From: a bacterium
GTDB taxonomy: Bacteria; Vulcanimicrobiota; Xenobia; Xenobiales; JADMJV01
DNA: 64,000 nt
Reading direction: 5' to 3'
NCBI GenBank assembly: GCA_018266105.1
Contig: JAFEBA010000069.1
Span: 1 to 64,000, forward strand
Under the pieces are notes generated by a model, which searched no databases, was not told the origin of the DNA, and saw nothing but the letters and a program-made list of their open reading frames with translations. The translations under genes were made by a program, and so were the position numbers. How positions within the stretch are numbered: the first letter of the stretch is position 1; every line of letters starts with the position of its first letter. Below, in pieces: positions 60,277-64,000 of this stretch.

Positions 60277-61131
60277 CTAGGTGTTGGGCTTGCTCTGGCG
60301 GGCCTTCTCCATACGAACCTGCACATACTGACTGTCCGGTCGGATCTTCTTGGCCGCTTCGAAGGCCAGGACGGCCTCGCTGGGACGGTTGAGTTTCATG
60401 TAGGTGTCACCCAGCAGAGCAGCCGCATCAAATCCCTGCGTGATGCCCTTGGGATCCAGGTCGCGAGCGCGCATCAGAGGCTGCACGGCCTCTTCGTAGC
60501 GCTTGAGGTCATACAGGGCGGAGCCCACGAAGTAGTGACCGTCCGGGTAAGTTGGGAGCTCGTCCACGATGCGCTGATACAGCTGCAGAGCTTCATCCGG
60601 CTTCTTATCGTCCACCAGCAAAATATTACCCAGGCGATCCAGCGCCATGACGTCATGGGGATTGATGCGCAGAGCGCGCACGAAGTAACCTTTGGCGCGC
60701 GGCATCATGCGCTTTTGGAAGTAGACCATGCCCATGCCAGTGTAGGCCAGCGAGCACTTGGTATCGTCCTTGGCGGCGTTTTTGAACTCGGTGAGGGATT
60801 CTTCCATCACATTGGGCATCACCAGGCCCTTTAGGAAGTAGGCCATGCCCAGCTGGGCCTGAGCCACCGGGTCGCTGCCCTTGGACACCGCCTCCTGCTC
60901 GATCTTGGTGACGATCGTGGTGATGTCACGCTTGCGATAATAGGAGTGCAGCAGATAGGCCATCGCCAGAGTGTTCTGGGGTTCCTGGCGCACGGCTTTA
61001 TCGAGAAGCGGAATAGCATCATCGAACTTCTCTTCGTAGAAGGACACCATGCCTTTCTCTAATTCATTTTGAGCCCAACCGGGGCTGCTTAACAGCAGCA
61101 GTGCGGCGCCCAGGGCGATGTGCTTGAACAA
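60277..61131 (-). CDS. Exported TPR-repeat protein
   Basis: About 284 residues from TTG 61131, which has GAGGAG at a good distance and begins a signal peptide (FKHIALGAALLLLSSPGWA). Six or so TPR units follow (EKGMVSFYEEKFDDAIPLLDKAVR, AQAQLGMAYFLKGL, RALRINPHDVMALDRLGNIL, AAALLGDTYMKLNRPSEAVLAFEAAKK). Probably a periplasmic scaffold. It lies 62 bp downstream of the sugar permease gene on the same strand and could be read through from it. Confidence 0.8.
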   Translation of the reverse strand: MFKHIALGAALLLLSSPGWAQNELEKGMVSFYEEKFDDAIPLLDKAVRQEPQNTLAMAYLLHSYYRKRDITTIVTKIEQEAVSKGSDPVAQAQLGMAYFLKGLVMPNVMEESLTEFKNAAKDDTKCSLAYTGMGMVYFQKRMMPRAKGYFVRALRINPHDVMALDRLGNILLVDDKKPDEALQLYQRIVDELPTYPDGHYFVGSALYDLKRYEEAVQPLMRARDLDPKGITQGFDAAALLGDTYMKLNRPSEAVLAFEAAKKIRPDSQYVQVRMEKARQSKPNT

Positions 61132-61193
61132 TGTTCTATACTCCTCACGTGGCCAATCACGGCTCATTTGCCCGAAGCAAGGGGACAGCAAAC

Positions 61194-62027
61194 CTAACCT
61201 TTCACGGCTCCTTGCGTCAGTCCCTGTACCAGGAAGCGCTGAATTGAGAAAAACAGCACCAGGATCGGGATACTCCCCAAGATGGATGCTGCAGCAAAAA
61301 GTGACCAGTTGGCCGAGAAGTTCCCAGAGATAAAACTCTGCATGCCAACCGCCAGAGTATAGCGATCGGCCTCCTGCATCAGCACACTGGGAAAAACGAA
61401 GTCGGAGTAGGGGGTGATGAAGTTGAAAACGGCCACCACCGCCAGAATCGGTCCCAAAAGCGGCAGAATGATTTGCCAGAAGGTCTGGTGAGGCGTGGCC
61501 CCATCCAGATAAGCGGATTCTTCAAGCTCCTTGGGCAGAGAGTCTATGTAGCCCTTGATCATCCAGGTGTTGAACGGGATTCCACCGCCAATGTAGACCA
61601 GTGAGAGACCCAAAAGGCTGTTGAGGCCGATCACGCCTCCGGTCAGGTTGCCCATCACCTGCAACACCCGGAAGACTGCCACCATGGCCATGCCGGCCGG
61701 GAACATCTGCAACAAGATCATCATCAACAGACCGTATTTTCGACCGGGAAAGCGAAAGCGGGCGAAGGCGTAGCCAGCCAGGGTGGTGACGCAGAGCGCC
61801 ACCAGGGAAGCCAGCGTGGAGACGATCAGCGAGTTCCACATCCACTTCAGAAAGTGAGTGGTCTGAAGCAACTTAAAGTAGTTCTGCACGGTCAATCCGG
61901 CCAGGCTGAGCGAGAACAGGTCATTGCCGCTGCGGAAAGAGGCCAAAAGCACCAACAGAGCCGGGGCCAGACTGAGGCACAAGCAGAAAATCAGGAAAGC
62001 GTGGATCAGCGCGTGCTTCTTAGCCAT
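61194..62027 (-). CDS. malG: MalG-like ABC sugar permease
   Basis: A 277-residue inner-membrane permease with six helices. The EAA coupling loop is in KGYIDSLPKELEESAYLDGATPHQTFWQIILPL (in pieces), and the N-terminal NYFKLLQTTHFLKWMWNSLIVST is typical of MalG. It moves maltose-type sugars or related glycans with the MalF-like partner, whose stop codon it overlaps by 1 bp. Confidence 0.92.
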   Translation of the reverse strand: MAKKHALIHAFLIFCLCLSLAPALLVLLASFRSGNDLFSLSLAGLTVQNYFKLLQTTHFLKWMWNSLIVSTLASLVALCVTTLAGYAFARFRFPGRKYGLLMMILLQMFPAGMAMVAVFRVLQVMGNLTGGVIGLNSLLGLSLVYIGGGIPFNTWMIKGYIDSLPKELEESAYLDGATPHQTFWQIILPLLGPILAVVAVFNFITPYSDFVFPSVLMQEADRYTLAVGMQSFISGNFSANWSLFAAASILGSIPILVLFFSIQRFLVQGLTQGAVKG

Positions 62028-62932
62028 CAGTCTTCGAACGCCCCCGAGGCGTTGAAGTTAAACCAACTGAGCGAGGCCACAATCAAGAAGATGAGCACCG
62101 CGTAAGCGCAGGCCAACCCATACTGATACTGCTGAAAAGCCAGCTTGTAGGAGGTGGTGATCAAAATGTCGGTGGCTCCGGCGTCGCTGCCCGCCACCGG
62201 CGGGCCACCCGCGGTGAGCAAGTAGATGGTGGCAAATTGATTGAAGTTAAAGGCAAAGCTGGAGACGATGACGGGAACAAGAGCCGGGCGCAGCATGGGG
62301 ATGGTGACGGACCAGAATTGCTTCTGCGAACTGGCCCCATCCATCCCGGCCGCTTCATAAAGGTCCTTGGGAATGCTCTGAAGGGCGCCCAGGCAAACCG
62401 TGAGCATAAACGGGTAGCCCAGCCAGACATTGACCAGCAAGACCGAAAAACGCGACCACCAGGGGTCATCCAGAAAGGGGATGGGAGCATGTCCCAGCTG
62501 CACCAGCACGCCGTTGAGGGCACCCTGATCGCTGCTGTTGAGAAGACCTTTCCACATCAAAACCGAGATAAAGGCTGGAATGGCCCAAGGCACAATAAAC
62601 AGGGTCCGATAAAAGTTGACCCCCTTCAGGCCCTCGGTGTTGAGAGGAAGGGCCAGCATTAATCCAGTGGCGATGGAGAAAAATACCGACAGCCCGGCCC
62701 AAACCAGCGTCCAGCCAAAGACTCTGCCGAAGGTGCGCATCTCCGGCCCAAACAAGATCCGCTCGAAATTATGCAGCCCGATGAAAGAGAACTCTCGGAA
62801 ATGAAAGAGCGAATAGTTGGTAAAGGCCAGATAGACCGAATAAAGGTTGGGCAACATGGAGAGCACGGTCAGCAACATCAGGGCGGGCCCGATGTAGATC
62901 ATAGGCAAATAGCCGCTGCGCTTTTCTTCCAA
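62027..62932 (-). CDS. malF: MalF-like ABC sugar permease
   Basis: A 301-residue permease with six helices. The coupling EAA loop is in LGALQSIPKDLYEAAGMDGASSQKQFWSVTIPMLRP (in pieces); FYRTLFIVPWAIPAFISVLMWKGLLN is the usual MalF block. It lacks the large periplasmic P2 loop of enterobacterial MalF, like most Gram-positive homologues. It starts directly after the binding-protein gene. The ATPase gene (malK) is not in this window. Confidence 0.92.
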   Translation of the reverse strand: MEEKRSGYLPMIYIGPALMLLTVLSMLPNLYSVYLAFTNYSLFHFREFSFIGLHNFERILFGPEMRTFGRVFGWTLVWAGLSVFFSIATGLMLALPLNTEGLKGVNFYRTLFIVPWAIPAFISVLMWKGLLNSSDQGALNGVLVQLGHAPIPFLDDPWWSRFSVLLVNVWLGYPFMLTVCLGALQSIPKDLYEAAGMDGASSQKQFWSVTIPMLRPALVPVIVSSFAFNFNQFATIYLLTAGGPPVAGSDAGATDILITTSYKLAFQQYQYGLACAYAVLIFLIVASLSWFNFNASGAFED

Positions 62933-64000
62933 CTACTCCACCATCCGCTGAATCTTCTCGCGAATTGCCCGGTCCGCGCCTTGCAGTTCCGTAGTCGGAT
63001 CCACCTCTCCTTTGGTGATCAGCTCCAATGATTGTTTCATCGGATCCCACACCGCATTCGCGGCCGGATGGTTCGGCATGGCCACGCCTTGTTCGACCAC
63101 CCGTGTAAAAGCGGCGATATCCGGGCCCTTGATAGGATCCTTGGCCACCTCGGCCTGAGCATCTCGGCGAGCGGGAACGCGGCCCGAAGCCAGGGCCATG
63201 GTGACCTGACAATCCTTGGATCCGAGGAACTCAACCAGCGGGAAAGCATCCTGCTTCCGGGGCGAAAGCTGGTTGACCATCAGGCCGTTGACACCAATAA
63301 AGGAGGCGGCCGGGTGGGTTCCCGGAGGCACGGGCTCGATGATGTAGGGGGTTTTGCGAGCCCTCAGGTCACCTAAAAACCAGGGACCATTCAAGGTCAT
63401 GGCCAGCCGGCCGTCCAGAAACATGCTCTTGGCAAAGTCGTTCTGAGCCCCCAGCGGCACCAGACCCTGATCACGCAGGCTTTTGAGATAAAGGGTGGCC
63501 TGCACGCCCTCGGGCCCGGTCAGGCCCGGATCCAGGCCCCCAGACTTGAATACCGTGGCGCCACTGGCCGAGAAAAAGGGCCAGGAGAAGTACAGTTCTC
63601 GCAGGTCGAAATAGAAGCCCTTAAAGCCCTTGGCAGTGCTATGATTCTGAAGCTCCAGCGCGTAGTCGCGCAGGTCTTCAATGCTCTTGGGACTACGCGG
63701 CGCCAATTCAGGGTTGCGCAGCAATGCCAGGCCATCCAGAAGAATGGGATAGGCATAAACCTTACCCTCGTATGTAACTCCATCCATGGCCACAGGCAAA
63801 ACCTCTTTTTTGAGAGGCCCCACCATGGACTCAGGCAGCGGTTCCAGCAGTTGAGCGGCCGAGAAAACTCCCAACCAGTCCTGGGGACCGACCACAATCT
63901 CCGGCCCCTGGCCGGCCGGAGTGGCCACCAGCACCTTGTTTTTAAGTCCATCGAAGGGCACGCCCAGCACTTCCACCGGCTGCCCGTAGCGTGAACAGAG
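62933..64000 (-). CDS. malE: MalE-like sugar-binding protein (5' end outside window)
   Basis: The frame stays open to the right edge, so the signal peptide and first ~50 residues are missing. Visible blocks are VEVLGVPFDGLKNKVLVATPAGQGPEIVVGPQDWLGVF, LEPLPESMVGPLKKEVLPVAMDGVTYEGKVYAYPI (in pieces), LAMTLNGPWFLGDL, and NAVWDPMKQSLELI. This is the binding lipoprotein or periplasmic protein that feeds MalF/MalG. The gene adjoins malF without a gap. Confidence 0.9.
   Translation of the reverse strand, partial: LCSRYGQPVEVLGVPFDGLKNKVLVATPAGQGPEIVVGPQDWLGVFSAAQLLEPLPESMVGPLKKEVLPVAMDGVTYEGKVYAYPILLDGLALLRNPELAPRSPKSIEDLRDYALELQNHSTAKGFKGFYFDLRELYFSWPFFSASGATVFKSGGLDPGLTGPEGVQATLYLKSLRDQGLVPLGAQNDFAKSMFLDGRLAMTLNGPWFLGDLRARKTPYIIEPVPPGTHPAASFIGVNGLMVNQLSPRKQDAFPLVEFLGSKDCQVTMALASGRVPARRDAQAEVAKDPIKGPDIAAFTRVVEQGVAMPNHPAANAVWDPMKQSLELITKGEVDPTTELQGADRAIREKIQRMVE

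Overview
The window reads as a GC-rich chromosome segment from an uncultured-type bacterium with two membranes. Three things point this way. The Mla lipid-transport set (17479-20557) has an MCE protein that appears to end in an outer-membrane beta-domain. There is a two-gene route to deazaflavin F420 (cofG/cofH) with several F420-type oxidoreductases. There are also isolated FlhA/FlhB-like type III export domains. I infer a deep-branching diderm such as Eremiobacterota (Vulcanimicrobiota) or Armatimonadota, but nothing here fixes the phylum.

Layout. 1-12 kb: a very long Pro/Glu/Gln-rich protein with a C-terminal zinc ribbon (cut by the left edge), a class I/II aminotransferase, a pair of TPM-domain membrane proteins, a Na+/H+ antiporter, a CoA-acylating aldehyde dehydrogenase, and the RNase P RNA with its own promoter and terminator. 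12-16 kb is the most unusual part. A soluble gene product fuses an FlhB C-terminal-like domain to an FlhA C-terminal-like domain. It diverges, from an overlapping -35 region, from a roughly 1.2 kb non-coding transcription unit. That unit (promoter at 14335-14363, terminator at 15544-15573) contains five or six copies of a covarying hairpin module, and I recognise no known RNA family in it. 16-23.5 kb: an EEP-family phosphodiesterase, rpsU, the Mla operon, an orphan solute-binding protein and a BsuPI-domain protein.

23.5-29 kb: five tRNA genes (Pro, Arg, His, Lys-CUU, Lys-UUU). The last is the attachment site of a roughly 5 kb integrated element bounded by 49-bp direct repeats. The element carries an integrase remnant without a catalytic domain, an overlapping operon of an unknown protein, a PIN ribonuclease and a secreted nuclease, an ImmA/IrrE-type metalloprotease, and an Abi/HEPN protein. 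It looks like a small, now non-autonomous defence or addiction island.

29-48 kb: a three-gene pseudopilin operon, an ATP-grasp enzyme, phosphoglycerate-mutase-like and GST-like enzymes, YbaK, citrate synthase, TPR and metallo-beta-lactamase/cNMP-binding proteins, a bacterial C2H2 zinc-finger membrane protein, lgt, and a WD40-ribD-cofG-cofH operon. In that operon RibD helps supply the pyrimidine that CofH joins to tyrosine on the way to FO/F420. 48-64 kb: a BI-1 family protein, PPK2, two F420-type oxidoreductases (one frameshifted), ATP-grasp and Ogt, a BtuFCD-like cobalamin importer, an S51-like peptidase, a tandem PilZ protein, and a MalEFG-like sugar importer cut by the right edge.

Genes are tightly packed, with many 1-44 bp overlaps. 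Two genes (antiporter, ybaK) appear to need a CTG start overlapping the previous stop codon.
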